DNA from: an uncultured Lachnospiraceae bacterium | Lineage (GTDB): Bacteria > Bacillota > Clostridia > Lachnospirales > Lachnospiraceae | Length of the DNA: 64,000 nt | Direction of reading: 5' to 3' | NCBI GenBank assembly: GCA_944383765.1 | Contig: CALWQT010000001.1 | Location: 248,001-312,000, forward strand | Part shown: positions 51,390 to 59,492 of the stretch, piece after piece | Layout of the letters: every line of letters starts with the position of its first letter | How positions within the stretch are numbered: position 1 is the first letter of the stretch | Translations under genes and position numbers: made by a program | The notes under the pieces: model-generated | The model's database searches: none | Told to the model about the DNA's origin: nothing | Seen by the model: the letters and a program-made list of their open reading frames with translations, nothing else

Positions 51390-51902
51390 ATGGAAGATAT
51401 GCTGAGAGTGGGAGTGATCACTTCTACCCATGGAGTAAGGGGAGAGGTGAAGGTATTTCCGACCACAGACGATCCGAACCGATTCAAAAAACTGAAAAAG
51501 GTTTTTCTTGATACAGGAAGAGAACAGGTGGAACTGGATATTTCCGGCGTAAAGTTCTTTAAAAACATGGTCATCCTGAAATTTAAGGGATATGACAATA
51601 TCAATGAGATAGAAAAATACAAAGGCCAGGACCTGTGGATTACCAGAGAACAGGCAGTGCCTCTGGGCGAAGATGAAAATTTTGTCGCTGACCTGATCGG
51701 CCTTTCCGTAGTGACCGATGAGGGAACAGAACTGGGAATTATGAAAGATGTGATGTTTACAGGGGCCAATGATGTGTATGTGGTGGAACGGCAGGGAGGA
51801 AAAGAATTACTGCTGCCTGCCATCAAGGATTGCATCCTGGCGGTGGACCTGGAAAAAGGAATTATGACGGTCCATGTGCTGGACGGGCTGCTGGATCTGT
51901 AG
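51390..51902 (+). CDS. rimM: 16S rRNA processing protein RimM
   Basis: Assembly factor for the head of the 30S subunit; it binds S19. The 170-residue product has the N-terminal barrel ([16 protein letters not shown]) and a C-terminal PRC barrel (D-L-I-G-L-S-V, N-D-V-Y-V-V, L-L-P-A-I-K-D). AGGAG lies seven bases before the ATG at 51390; the longer frame from 51366 starts before that site. Confidence 0.95.
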   Translation: MEDMLRVGVITSTHGVRGEVKVFPTTDDPNRFKKLKKVFLDTGREQVELDISGVKFFKNMVILKFKGYDNINEIEKYKGQDLWITREQAVPLGEDENFVADLIGLSVVTDEGTELGIMKDVMFTGANDVYVVERQGGKELLLPAIKDCILAVDLEKGIMTVHVLDGLLDL

Positions 51903-51924
51903 GAAAAGGTAAGGGAGAAAAGAA

Positions 51925-52659
51925 ATGAATTATCATATTCTTACCCTGTTTCCGGAAATGGTGCTGGACGGATTAAATACCAGCATTATCGGCCGGGCTG
52001 TGAGCGGAGGGAAAATCTCCATTGAAGCAGTCAATATACGGGATTATACAAAAGAAAAACATGGTCATGTGGATGATGCCCCTTATGGAGGAGGCGCAGG
52101 TATGGTGATGCAGGCAGAGCCGGTATGCGGTGCCTATGAAGCTTTATGCGAAAAGCTGGGAAAACGTCCAAGAGTTTTGTATATGACGCCCCAGGGGCAG
52201 GTATTTAATCAGAAAATTGCGGAAGAACTGGCGAAAGAAGAGGACCTGGTCTTTCTTTGCGGCCATTATGAGGGCATTGATGAAAGAGCACTGGAGATGA
52301 TCGTGACCGATTATCTGTCAGTGGGAGATTATGTGCTGACCGGAGGAGAACTTCCGGCTATGGTAATGATTGACTGCATTTCCCGCCTGGTACCTGGAGT
52401 CCTGAATAATGACGCATCTGCAGAAGAAGAGTCTTTTCATGATAATCTTCTGGAATACCCCCAGTATACCAGACCGGAAATATTCAGGGGAAAACGGGTA
52501 CCGGAAGTGCTGCTGTCCGGGCATCATAAAAAAATCCGTGAATGGAGAAGAGAGCAGTCCATCCGCCGCACGCTGGAGCGTCGGCCGGATCTGCTGGAAA
52601 ATGCCAATTTAGATTCAAAAGAAAGGGAATTTCTGAAAAAGTTACAGGAAGAACCATAA
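51925..52659 (+). CDS. trmD: tRNA (guanine-N1)-methyltransferase TrmD
   Basis: Methylates G37 of tRNA with S-adenosylmethionine and so prevents frameshifting. The 244-residue SPOUT-family product has the N-terminal T-L-F-P-E-M, Y-G-G-G-A-G-M-V-M, the knot region Y-M-T-P-Q-G-Q and L-C-G-H-Y-E-G-I-D-E-R, and S-V-G-D-Y-V-L-T-G-G-E-L. Length is normal. It follows rimM by 22 bases. Confidence 0.97.
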   Translation: MNYHILTLFPEMVLDGLNTSIIGRAVSGGKISIEAVNIRDYTKEKHGHVDDAPYGGGAGMVMQAEPVCGAYEALCEKLGKRPRVLYMTPQGQVFNQKIAEELAKEEDLVFLCGHYEGIDERALEMIVTDYLSVGDYVLTGGELPAMVMIDCISRLVPGVLNNDASAEEESFHDNLLEYPQYTRPEIFRGKRVPEVLLSGHHKKIREWRREQSIRRTLERRPDLLENANLDSKEREFLKKLQEEP

Positions 52660-52681
52660 AATTGTTTTTTGGAAATATCTC

Positions 52682-52710
52682 TTGCTTTTTTTGAAGGGTT
52701 ATGATAAAAT
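52682..52710 (+). promoter_or_regulatory. Promoter of rplS
   Basis: TTGCTT at 52682-52687, a 17-base spacer and TAAAAT at 52705-52710. rplS can thus be made apart from trmD. Confidence 0.7.
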
Positions 52711-52716
52711 ATTGCG

Positions 52717-52791
52717 GTATATGAAAAATAAGAGATGGTCCTCTGTTACGTTAAAGTATTAAGAACATCGAATAGATTCAGGAGGTTCAAC
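52717..52791 (+). ncRNA. Candidate L19 leader (autoregulatory mRNA structure)
   Basis: The 5' leader between the predicted transcript start and rplS contains TCCTCTGTTAC (52739-52749) and AAGAACATCG (52760-52770) before the AGGAGG. Low-GC Gram-positive bacteria often carry a short structured L19 leader here that L19 binds. The resemblance is from memory and no fold was computed. Confidence 0.4.
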
Positions 52792-53139
52792 ATGAACGAT
52801 ATTATTAAGAACATTGAAGCAACTCAGTTAAAGGACAACATTCCGGAGTTCCACGTTGGTGATACTGTAAAGGTATACAACAAGATCAAAGAGGGAAACC
52901 GTGAAAGAATCCAGGTTTTTGAAGGAACTGTAATCAAGAGACAGAATGGTGGTTCCAGAGAAACCTTTACCGTAAGAAAGAATTCTAACGGAATCGGCGT
53001 AGAGAAGACATGGCCGGTACATTCTCCTTTCGTTGACAACATCGAAGTTGTAAGAAAAGGTAAAGTAAGAAGAGCAAAACTGTACTACTTAAGAGACCGT
53101 GTAGGAAAAGCAGCAAAGGTAAAAGAGTTAGTAAAATAA
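52792..53139 (+). CDS. rplS: 50S ribosomal protein L19
   Basis: The 115-residue product has [23 protein letters not shown], the [18 protein letters not shown] motif and the basic C-terminus [12 protein letters not shown]. It sits at the 30S-50S interface. CAGGAGG lies before the ATG at 52792; the frame upstream to 52735 lies in the leader. Confidence 0.97.
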   Translation: MNDIIKNIEATQLKDNIPEFHVGDTVKVYNKIKEGNRERIQVFEGTVIKRQNGGSRETFTVRKNSNGIGVEKTWPVHSPFVDNIEVVRKGKVRRAKLYYLRDRVGKAAKVKELVK

Positions 53140-53154
53140 TGTGGCAGTAAATGA

Positions 53155-53182
53155 AAAGGGACAATGAAAATTGTCCCTTTCT
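53155..53182 (+). terminator. Terminator after rplS
   Basis: AAAGGGACAA (53155-53164) pairs with TTGTCCCTTT (53171-53180). The T run is short and interrupted. It covers the ATG at 53164, which argues against that codon as start of the next gene. Confidence 0.75.
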
Positions 53183-53208
53183 TATCATCAGAGAATGGGG
53201 TAGAGAGA

Positions 53209-53754
53209 GTGGATTTCTATCAAGAGGAAGAGAAAAATCTGCTCCGGAGGATTATGGACTGGGCCGTGGATATTATCCTGGTTATCGCATTTGCCTGGTT
53301 TGTGGTATTTATGTTTGGCACAGAGGTGAAGATTTCCGGCAATTCTATGACTCCAGGTCTGGAAAACGGGGATCAGGTATTGATCAACCGTATGGCTGCC
53401 GATATTTATGCCCCCGGGCGTTTTGATGTAGTTGCTTTTAAGCGGGATGATGAACGTATTAATGTAAAACGGGTGATCGGACTGCCAGGGGAAACGGTGC
53501 AGATAATCGGAGGATTCGTCTATATCAACGGGGAACTTCTGGAAGCAGAACATGGACTGAATCAGGTATCGCTGGCTGGAGTGGCGGAAAACCCCATTAA
53601 GTTGGGAAATGATGAATATTTCCTGTTGGGTGACAACCGGGACAGCAGTGAGGACAGCAGATTTCTTAATATTGGAAATGTGAAGAGAGAGCAGATTCTC
53701 GGAAAAGTATGGATCAGAATATTTCCAATCGTCAAGATCGGACTGATTGGTTAA
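53209..53754 (+). CDS. lepB: Type I signal peptidase
   Basis: Cuts signal peptides from exported proteins at the outer face of the membrane. The 181-residue product has one N-terminal membrane helix (residues about 15-38), the catalytic Ser in S-G-N-S-M-T-P near 48, the catalytic Lys in I-N-V-K-R-V-I-G-L-P-G-E near 88, and G-D-N-R-D-S-S-E-D-S-R. This is the short Gram-positive form. The start is taken as GTG at 53209, since the ATG at 53164 lies in the rplS terminator stem. SD support is only fair. Confidence 0.93.
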   Translation: MDFYQEEEKNLLRRIMDWAVDIILVIAFAWFVVFMFGTEVKISGNSMTPGLENGDQVLINRMAADIYAPGRFDVVAFKRDDERINVKRVIGLPGETVQIIGGFVYINGELLEAEHGLNQVSLAGVAENPIKLGNDEYFLLGDNRDSSEDSRFLNIGNVKREQILGKVWIRIFPIVKIGLIG

Positions 53755-53787
53755 TCGAATAGAAACAATATGGAATATGGAGGAAGT

Positions 53788-54669
53788 ATGAATATACAAT
53801 GGTATCCGGGGCATATGACCAAAGCAAAACGTGCCATGCAGGAAGATATAAAACTGATTGATCTGATCATTGAACTGGTAGATGCCAGAGTTCCGATGGG
53901 AAGCCGGAATCCGGATATCGATGAACTTGGAAAAGGGAAAGCCAGACTGGTCCTGCTTAACAAGGCAGATATGGCAGATGAACACTACACAGACCGCTGG
54001 GCAGAGTATTTTAAAGCTCAGGGCTGCCATGTGGTAAAGGTAAATTCCCGTTCCGGAGCAGGATTAAAGCAGATCAACAGCGTTGTCCAGGAAGCATGTA
54101 AAGAAAAAATAGAAAGAGACCGGAAACGGGGGATTCTGAACCGACCGGTGCGTGCTATGGTAGTAGGGATACCGAATGTGGGAAAATCTACATTTATCAA
54201 TTCTTTTGCAGGAAAGGCATGTGCAAAAACCGGAAATAAACCGGGAGTTACGAAGGGAAATCAATGGATACGGTTAAGTAAGACCTTGGAATTACTGGAT
54301 ACACCGGGTATCCTGTGGCCAAGATTTGAAGATCAGCAGGCTGGACTGAAACTGGCATTTATTGGTTCCATCAATGATGAAATCCTTCAGAAAGATGAGC
54401 TGGCTGCAGAACTGATCCTGTTTCTGTGGAAATCCTATCCGGATGCAGTAAAAAAACGGTATCAGATTGACAGGGAGATGACAGTGGAAGGGATTGGAGA
54501 GGCCTATCAGGTACTGGAAGAGATTGCCAGAGTCCGCGGCTGCCTGACAAAAGGAAGCGGTCTGGACACAGGAAAGGCTGCAGCCTTGCTGTTAGATGAT
54601 TTCCGAAGTGGGAAACTGGGACGGATCACACTGGAATTCCCTGAAGAAGAGAAGAAAAAAGAGGCATAA
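53788..54669 (+). CDS. rbgA: Ribosome biogenesis GTPase RbgA (YlqF)
   Basis: Late assembly factor for the 50S subunit, acting on L16 entry. The 293-residue product is a circularly permuted GTPase: the G4 motif L-L-N-K-A-D comes first (near 57), then G1 G-I-P-N-V-G-K-S-T near 127 and G3 D-T-P-G-I-L near 172. It begins I-Q-W-Y-P-G-H-M-T-K-A-K-R, the family mark. GGAGG precedes the ATG at 53788. rnhB starts one base after the stop. Confidence 0.96.
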   Translation: MNIQWYPGHMTKAKRAMQEDIKLIDLIIELVDARVPMGSRNPDIDELGKGKARLVLLNKADMADEHYTDRWAEYFKAQGCHVVKVNSRSGAGLKQINSVVQEACKEKIERDRKRGILNRPVRAMVVGIPNVGKSTFINSFAGKACAKTGNKPGVTKGNQWIRLSKTLELLDTPGILWPRFEDQQAGLKLAFIGSINDEILQKDELAAELILFLWKSYPDAVKKRYQIDREMTVEGIGEAYQVLEEIARVRGCLTKGSGLDTGKAAALLLDDFRSGKLGRITLEFPEEEKKKEA

Positions 54670-54670
54670 T

Positions 54671-55312
54671 ATGGCCAGAAAACTGACGGAAGAAAAATGG
54701 AAAGCAGAGAAAGAACGGCTGGCAGCCATGAAAGAGTATGAAGATACGTATGCTGCCTGTCCGTTCATTTGTGGTGTGGATGAAGCGGGAAGAGGACCTT
54801 TGGCTGGTCCGGTGGCAGCCGGGGCAGTGATTCTTCCAAAGGATTGTGAAATCCTGTTTCTCAATGATTCTAAAAAAGTAACAGAAAAGCGGCGGGAAGA
54901 ACTGTTTGTGGAAATACAGGAAAAAGCGGTATGCTGGCATGTAAGCCTGGTGGGACCGGAAGTGATTGATGAGATCAATATTCTTCAGGCCACTTATCAG
55001 GCCATGAGAGAGGCTGTGCTGGCTTTAAATCCCAGGCCGGAGTTGCTTTTAAATGATGCAGTGACTATTCCTGAGCTGGATATCATGCAGATTCCTATTA
55101 TCAAAGGTGATGGGAAGAGTGTATCCATTGCGGCCGCCAGTATCCTGGCAAAAGTGACCAGGGACCACCTGATGATGGAGTATGACAGGCTGTATCCGGA
55201 ATATGGATTTGCGAAGCATAAAGGCTATGGTACCAAAGCTCATATGGACGCTATCCGGAAGTACGGGCTTTGTCCGATTCACAGAAGAAGTTTTTTAAAA
55301 AAGTTTTTGTAG
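54671..55312 (+). CDS. rnhB: Ribonuclease HII
   Basis: Removes ribonucleotides from DNA and RNA from hybrids. The 213-residue product has the active-site motif G-V-D-E-A-G-R-G-P-L-A-G-P-V near residue 33, N-D-S-K-K and A-A-S-I-L-A-K-V-T-R-D. The start at 54671 follows GAGG and lies one base after rbgA, a common pairing in Firmicutes. The frame to 54596 overlaps rbgA and is ignored. Confidence 0.96.
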   Translation: MARKLTEEKWKAEKERLAAMKEYEDTYAACPFICGVDEAGRGPLAGPVAAGAVILPKDCEILFLNDSKKVTEKRREELFVEIQEKAVCWHVSLVGPEVIDEINILQATYQAMREAVLALNPRPELLLNDAVTIPELDIMQIPIIKGDGKSVSIAAASILAKVTRDHLMMEYDRLYPEYGFAKHKGYGTKAHMDAIRKYGLCPIHRRSFLKKFL

Positions 55313-55333
55313 GAAAGTCCGGGAGAACTGGAT

Positions 55334-55675
55334 ATGAATAAACGAAAAGAAGGCAGCATCTGGGAAAACCTGGCGGCTGCCTATTTAGCAGAACAAGGAC
55401 TTCTGATTCTGGAAAAAAATTACCGGACCAGATTGGGAGAAATCGATCTGATCGCAAAAGAGAAGGATACTCTTGTATTTGTGGAAGTCAAATACAGAAA
55501 GACGGACCGGATGGGGCTGCCTGAGGAAGCTGTGACAAGAAAGAAACAGGGAACCATCCGGAAAGTGGCAGAAAGCTACCGCTCTTTTCATTGGAAAGGA
55601 ACCGAAACACCCTGCCGGTTTGATGTGATAGCGGTTCTGGGAGAAGAGATCACCTGGATAAAAAACGCTTTTTAA
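55334..55675 (+). CDS. YraN family protein (UPF0102, nuclease-like fold)
   Basis: The 113-residue product has L-G-E-I-D-L-I-A-K-E-K-D-T-L-V-F-V-E-V-K, where D and E-x-K form a restriction-endonuclease-like active site, and A-V-T-R-K-K-Q after it. It is a member of the YraN family, whose role is unclear; it is often next to rnhB and linked to natural transformation or DNA repair. It starts 21 bases after rnhB. Confidence 0.93.
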   Translation: MNKRKEGSIWENLAAAYLAEQGLLILEKNYRTRLGEIDLIAKEKDTLVFVEVKYRKTDRMGLPEEAVTRKKQGTIRKVAESYRSFHWKGTETPCRFDVIAVLGEEITWIKNAF

Positions 55676-55705
55676 TTGTAAACAGAAATTCAGAGAGGGA
55701 TACCT

Positions 55706-56569
55706 ATGCAGAGGATTGAGTGGAAGAAAAAGGACAGCCGGAATGTGATGGAAACCGTGGAACAGTGTGGAGTGCCCTATCTGTCTTTTCCTGTATTGGA
55801 AGAAACAGGGCTGGTTACTCATGGCTTTTCTACCAGATTGGGAGGAGTCAGCGAAGGGGTTTATGCATCCATGAATTTCTCTTTTACCAGGGGAGATGAG
55901 CCGGAGCATGTCAGGGAAAATTACAGACGGATGGCAAAGGCTCTTGGAGTGGAGGCAGAAAGTATGGTTCTGACCTATCAGACCCATACCGTTAATATCA
56001 GGAGAACAGGAAAAGAGGACCGGGGGAAAGGAGTATTTCGGGAACGGGATTACCGGGATATTGATGGGCTGGTGACGGATGAACCTGGGGTAACTCTGGT
56101 GACTTTTTTTGCTGATTGTGTACCCTTATATTTTCTGGATCCGGTCAGGCATGCCATCGGGCTTTCTCATTCCGGCTGGAGAGGAACCGTTGGGAAAATA
56201 GGAAAGATAACCGTCGAGCGCATGGGAGAAGAGTTTGGCAGTAAGCCGGAGGATATCATAGCCTGTATCGGTCCCAGTATCTGTAAAGATTGCTTTGAAG
56301 TGGGAGAGGAAGTGGTGGAACTGTTTGCCAAAGCCTTTCCGTCCAAAATCCATGACCGGCTGTTTTCGCCTAATGGGAAACCTGGAAAATATCAGCTGGA
56401 TCTGTGGGAGGCCAATCGTGAGATTTTACTGGAGGCAGGAATCAGGCCGGAGCGTTTGCAGGTGACGAATCTGTGTACCTGCTGCAATCCGGATTATCTG
56501 TATTCCCACAGGAAAATGGGTGAAAAAAGAGGGAATCTCTGTGCTTTCCTGGCATTGAAAGAAGAGTAA
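55706..56569 (+). CDS. pgeF: Laccase-domain protein PgeF (YfiH/YlmD family)
   Basis: The 287-residue product has Q-T-H-T-V near residue 92, A-D-C-V-P-L-Y-F near 135, H-S-G-W-R-G-T near 155, C-I-G-P-S-I and C-T-C-C-N-P-D. These His and Cys residues form the metal site of the DUF152 family. Members have been reported as polyphenol oxidase, as purine nucleoside phosphorylase/adenosine deaminase, and as an editor of peptidoglycan precursors that carry Ser in place of Ala; which applies here cannot be told. The last gene of the run begun at rplS. Confidence 0.9.
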   Translation: MQRIEWKKKDSRNVMETVEQCGVPYLSFPVLEETGLVTHGFSTRLGGVSEGVYASMNFSFTRGDEPEHVRENYRRMAKALGVEAESMVLTYQTHTVNIRRTGKEDRGKGVFRERDYRDIDGLVTDEPGVTLVTFFADCVPLYFLDPVRHAIGLSHSGWRGTVGKIGKITVERMGEEFGSKPEDIIACIGPSICKDCFEVGEEVVELFAKAFPSKIHDRLFSPNGKPGKYQLDLWEANREILLEAGIRPERLQVTNLCTCCNPDYLYSHRKMGEKRGNLCAFLALKEE

Positions 56570-56572
56570 AAG

Positions 56573-56616
56573 AAAAGGTCGAAAGAACAGCTTTCAGCTG
56601 TTCTTTCGACCTTTTT
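56573..56616. terminator. Bidirectional terminator between pgeF and prs
   Basis: AAAAGGTCGAAAGAACAGCT (56573-56592) is an exact inverted match of 56596-56615, with a three-base loop. The outer A and T runs make it work in both directions for the convergent genes. Confidence 0.95.
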
Positions 56617-56637
56617 ACGATAAAAGATAAGTCTGTT

Positions 56638-57846
56638 TTATCGAATGGTCTGATAATATTCATATCCATCTGACTGGAGCCTGGAAACCAGCTTCTGTAT
56701 TTTTGCCGTAGGTGACAAGGTGGCATTCAAAGAAGCATCATGGTTGAAAGAGTTGATGATAGCAGCAAGGAATTTGCTCATATCAGCTTCCAGATACCAT
56801 GGTCTTGTAAACAGTTCTGCCGGACGGTAATTCAGGTTTGTAGTGATGATATAGTCAAAATAACCTCTGGCGTAATATTCATCAAATTTTTCCAGTCCAT
56901 TGGTAAAGAGTCCAAAGGTGCAGCAAAGAACGATTTTTCCGGCTTTTCGGTCTTTCAGGGCTCTGGCAGTATCCAGTATGCTTTCTCCGGAGGAAATCAT
57001 ATCGTCTACAATGATCACCGTTTTCCCGTCCACAGAAGAACCTAAAAATTCATGAGCTACAATGGGGTTGCGTCCGTCTACCACCTGGGAATAATCCCTG
57101 CGCTTGTAGAACATACCCATATCCACACCCAGGTTATTGGCAAGATAAACGGCACGGGCCATGGCACCTTCATCAGGACTGATGATCATCAGGGAATCTT
57201 TGTTCAGCTGGATGGAAGGATCATGCTGGAATAAAGCCTTCATAAACTGATAAGTAGGCATAAAGTTATCGAAACCACAGAGGGGAATCGCATTCTGAAC
57301 ACGGGGGTCATGGGCATCAAAGGTAACAATATTGCTCACTCCCATATCAGCCAGTTCCTGAAGAGCCAGGGCACAGTCCAAAGACTCTCTTTTTGAACGT
57401 TTGTGCTGTCTGCCCTCATAAAGGAAAGGCATGACAACAACCACACGGTGGGCAGTAGCAACAGTGGCGGCAATCACCCGTTTCAGGTCTTGATAATGGT
57501 CATCAGGTGAGGTATGGTTGGTGATTCCGCTTAAGGTATAGGTCATGCTGTAGTTGGTAACATCTACCATGGCAAAAATATCGGTACCTCGCACAGATTC
57601 ATTGACAACAGCTTTTGCTTCTCCGGAACCAAAACGGGGACAGGAAAAATCCAGAAGATAGGACGAAACATCATATCCCCGATAACGAAGGTCAGCTTTA
57701 CGGCGAAGCAATTCTTCCGTATCATTTTTTCGGAAATTTACAATATGGTCATTTACTTTCTGCGCTAAAGGCCGGCAGCTTTCCAGGGCGGCAATTTTCA
57801 GTGGGGCCACTGGAAGAGAATCACTAAATACATAATCATTCGGCAT
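56638..57846 (-). CDS. prs: Ribose-phosphate pyrophosphokinase (long form)
   Basis: Makes PRPP from ribose 5-phosphate and ATP for nucleotide, His and Trp synthesis. The 402-residue product has P-F-L-Y-E-G-R-Q-H-K-R near residue 165, F-D-A-H-D-P and the PRPP loop I-I-V-D-D-M-I-S-S-G-E-S near 290. It is about 80 residues longer than the usual enzyme (about 315), with a longer N-terminal part and a C-terminal tail. Clostridia often have such a long variant. GGAGG precedes the ATG at 57846. The gene is transcribed alone on the minus strand. Confidence 0.9.
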   Translation of the reverse strand: MPNDYVFSDSLPVAPLKIAALESCRPLAQKVNDHIVNFRKNDTEELLRRKADLRYRGYDVSSYLLDFSCPRFGSGEAKAVVNESVRGTDIFAMVDVTNYSMTYTLSGITNHTSPDDHYQDLKRVIAATVATAHRVVVVMPFLYEGRQHKRSKRESLDCALALQELADMGVSNIVTFDAHDPRVQNAIPLCGFDNFMPTYQFMKALFQHDPSIQLNKDSLMIISPDEGAMARAVYLANNLGVDMGMFYKRRDYSQVVDGRNPIVAHEFLGSSVDGKTVIIVDDMISSGESILDTARALKDRKAGKIVLCCTFGLFTNGLEKFDEYYARGYFDYIITTNLNYRPAELFTRPWYLEADMSKFLAAIINSFNHDASLNATLSPTAKIQKLVSRLQSDGYEYYQTIR

Positions 57847-57874
57847 GGGTTTTGTCCTCCATTTCTATACATCA

Positions 57875-57904
57875 TTTATATCATTGTTTGGGAATCACCG
57901 TCAA
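57875..57904 (-). promoter_or_regulatory. Promoter of prs
   Basis: On the minus strand TTGACG (57904-57899), an 18-base spacer and TATAAA (57880-57875). Confidence 0.6.
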
Positions 57905-57957
57905 TAGCGGTAAAGAAGTTATAGGAAAAAAAACAAAACTCCCGATCCAGTTCTTTC

Positions 57958-57986
57958 TTTACAAGGCAGGGGAAAGCTGATATGAT
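57958..57986 (+). promoter_or_regulatory. Promoter of the CPBP protease gene
   Basis: TTTACA at 57958-57963, a 17-base spacer and TATGAT at 57981-57986. It is divergent from the prs promoter. Confidence 0.7.
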
Positions 57987-58035
57987 AGTAGAAATCAGAC
58001 TGCATGGTGAAATGCGGGGAAAAGGAGGACAGCTT

Positions 58036-58953
58036 ATGGAGCGGTCAAGTGTCAGAAAAACTTTTTCCAGACTGGGAATGTCATATTTCATGTTTGTTTT
58101 TGTGACCTATCTGGTTCAGGGAATCGTAGGAATCATACTGAAAAAAATAGGTATGAAGGATATAGTAGGAGCCAATGGGACTATTTTGCTTTCTGTGGCA
58201 GAAATGTACCTGGTGGGTTTTCCGGTATATTATTTTTTTATGAAAAGAATACCAGAAGACAGGAATGTGGGAGAACAGCATATGGGAGCAGGAAGGATCG
58301 GTCTCTTTTTCCTTATGTCTATGGGATTGATGCAGGCAGGTAACCTGATAGGAAGCTGTCTGATGGGAGTGGTTTCCGGAATTCTGGGGAGAGATATCAG
58401 CAATAGTACCATGGATGTGCTGCTGAAAGGAAATCTTCCTGTCCTGCTTTTTGCAACAGTTGTGGTTGCGCCTGTTTTTGAGGAACTGATGTATCGGAAA
58501 CTGCTGATAGACCGGATTGGAAGCTACGGGGACAGGACTGCTATTCTGGTATCCGGTGTGATATTCGGTCTGGTCCATGGGAATTTCTTTCAGTTCTTTT
58601 ATGCCTGCTTTCTGGGAATGCTGTTTGCGTACATATATATCAGAACCGGAAAGATCCGCTATCCCATGCTCCTTCATATGATGGTGAATGCAGTGGGAGG
58701 GGAAGACTTGCTGAAATTGGCAGAACATTCGCCATTGATATCACTTTATACCGGAATTTATACCATAGCGGTCATTATAATGGCGATTGCCGGAATTGTG
58801 ATATTGGCCCGTCTGTGGAAACAGAGGGTCTTGGAAGAAGGAATCATGGAAATTCCCGCTTCCAGACGCTTCGGGATTGTATTTCTGAATCCGGGTATGA
58901 TGTTATTCTTCGCAGGCTGTCTGTTTTCCTTTATCCTCAGTATGGCAGCTTGA
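58036..58953 (+). CDS. CPBP-family intramembrane metalloprotease
   Basis: The 305-residue polytopic protein has the CPBP (Abi) motifs: F-E-E-L-M-Y-R near residue 152, F-G-L-V-H-G-N-F near 180 and H-M-M-V-N-A near 212, which supply the Glu and His ligands of a Rce1-like protease. Substrates of bacterial members are mostly unknown; some mature or resist bacteriocins. AAAGGAGG lies before the ATG at 58036; the frame from 57982 would begin in the promoter. It has two further membrane helices after the protease core. Confidence 0.88.
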   Translation: MERSSVRKTFSRLGMSYFMFVFVTYLVQGIVGIILKKIGMKDIVGANGTILLSVAEMYLVGFPVYYFFMKRIPEDRNVGEQHMGAGRIGLFFLMSMGLMQAGNLIGSCLMGVVSGILGRDISNSTMDVLLKGNLPVLLFATVVVAPVFEELMYRKLLIDRIGSYGDRTAILVSGVIFGLVHGNFFQFFYACFLGMLFAYIYIRTGKIRYPMLLHMMVNAVGGEDLLKLAEHSPLISLYTGIYTIAVIIMAIAGIVILARLWKQRVLEEGIMEIPASRRFGIVFLNPGMMLFFAGCLFSFILSMAA

Positions 58954-59021
58954 GAGAAATCGGCTATTGTATAAATCTGGCATAACAGGCAGATACTATG
59001 TTTTAAAGGAGGAATAATCCT

Positions 59022-59411
59022 ATGAAGAAATATAGTTACTGCCTGTTACTATTTGCGGCTGTCAGTGTGATCTGTCTGGCAGTGGGGTATGCTGCAGTCA
59101 GAAAAGACCGGGAACAGAAAGAGTCAGTTCCTCTGACTACTATGGAGACGGAGCAGGCAACAGAACCGAATCTGGCAGAAGAAAGTGAGGAAACAGCAGA
59201 AGCGGCGAACCAGGAACTGGATAACCGTTATTTTCTGGTGGTAGAAGATGGATTTCTTCTGGTCTTTCCCAGAGATGGTAATCAGGTCTGTATGTATACC
59301 CATGTACCTGTTACAGATTTTCCGGAAGAAGAACAGGAGAAACTCCGCGCAGGAATATGGTTTTCGTCCATGCTGGATATTTTTAATTATCTGGAATCTT
59401 ACACTAGTTGA
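59022..59411 (+). CDS. Small secreted or membrane-anchored protein of unknown function
   Basis: The 129-residue product has an N-terminal membrane helix or signal (residues about 5-24), an acidic Thr/Glu-rich linker (35-65), and a compact C-terminal domain: Y-F-L-V-V-E-D-G-F-L-L-V-F then C-M-Y-T-H-V-P-V-T-D-F-P. Similar domains occur in Lachnospiraceae hypothetical proteins and look a little like the C-terminal part of BofC. This is memory-based. AAAGGAGG precedes the ATG. It lies before an L,D-transpeptidase with its own promoter. Confidence 0.75.
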   Translation: MKKYSYCLLLFAAVSVICLAVGYAAVRKDREQKESVPLTTMETEQATEPNLAEESEETAEAANQELDNRYFLVVEDGFLLVFPRDGNQVCMYTHVPVTDFPEEEQEKLRAGIWFSSMLDIFNYLESYTS

Positions 59412-59421
59412 TGGATAAAGC

Positions 59422-59450
59422 TTGATTATTCCAACGCTATCGTCTATACT
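59422..59450 (+). promoter_or_regulatory. Promoter of the L,D-transpeptidase gene
   Basis: TTGATT at 59422-59427, a 17-base spacer and TATACT at 59445-59450, 42 bases before the ATG. Confidence 0.75.
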
Positions 59451-59492
59451 GATTCCGTGTAGCCTGCAGTGCAGGAAGAAAGGAAGCAGTAT

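Noticed and set aside
53188..54030. 280-codon minus-strand frame across lepB and rbgA
   Set aside because: It spans two well-supported plus-strand genes and resembles no protein.
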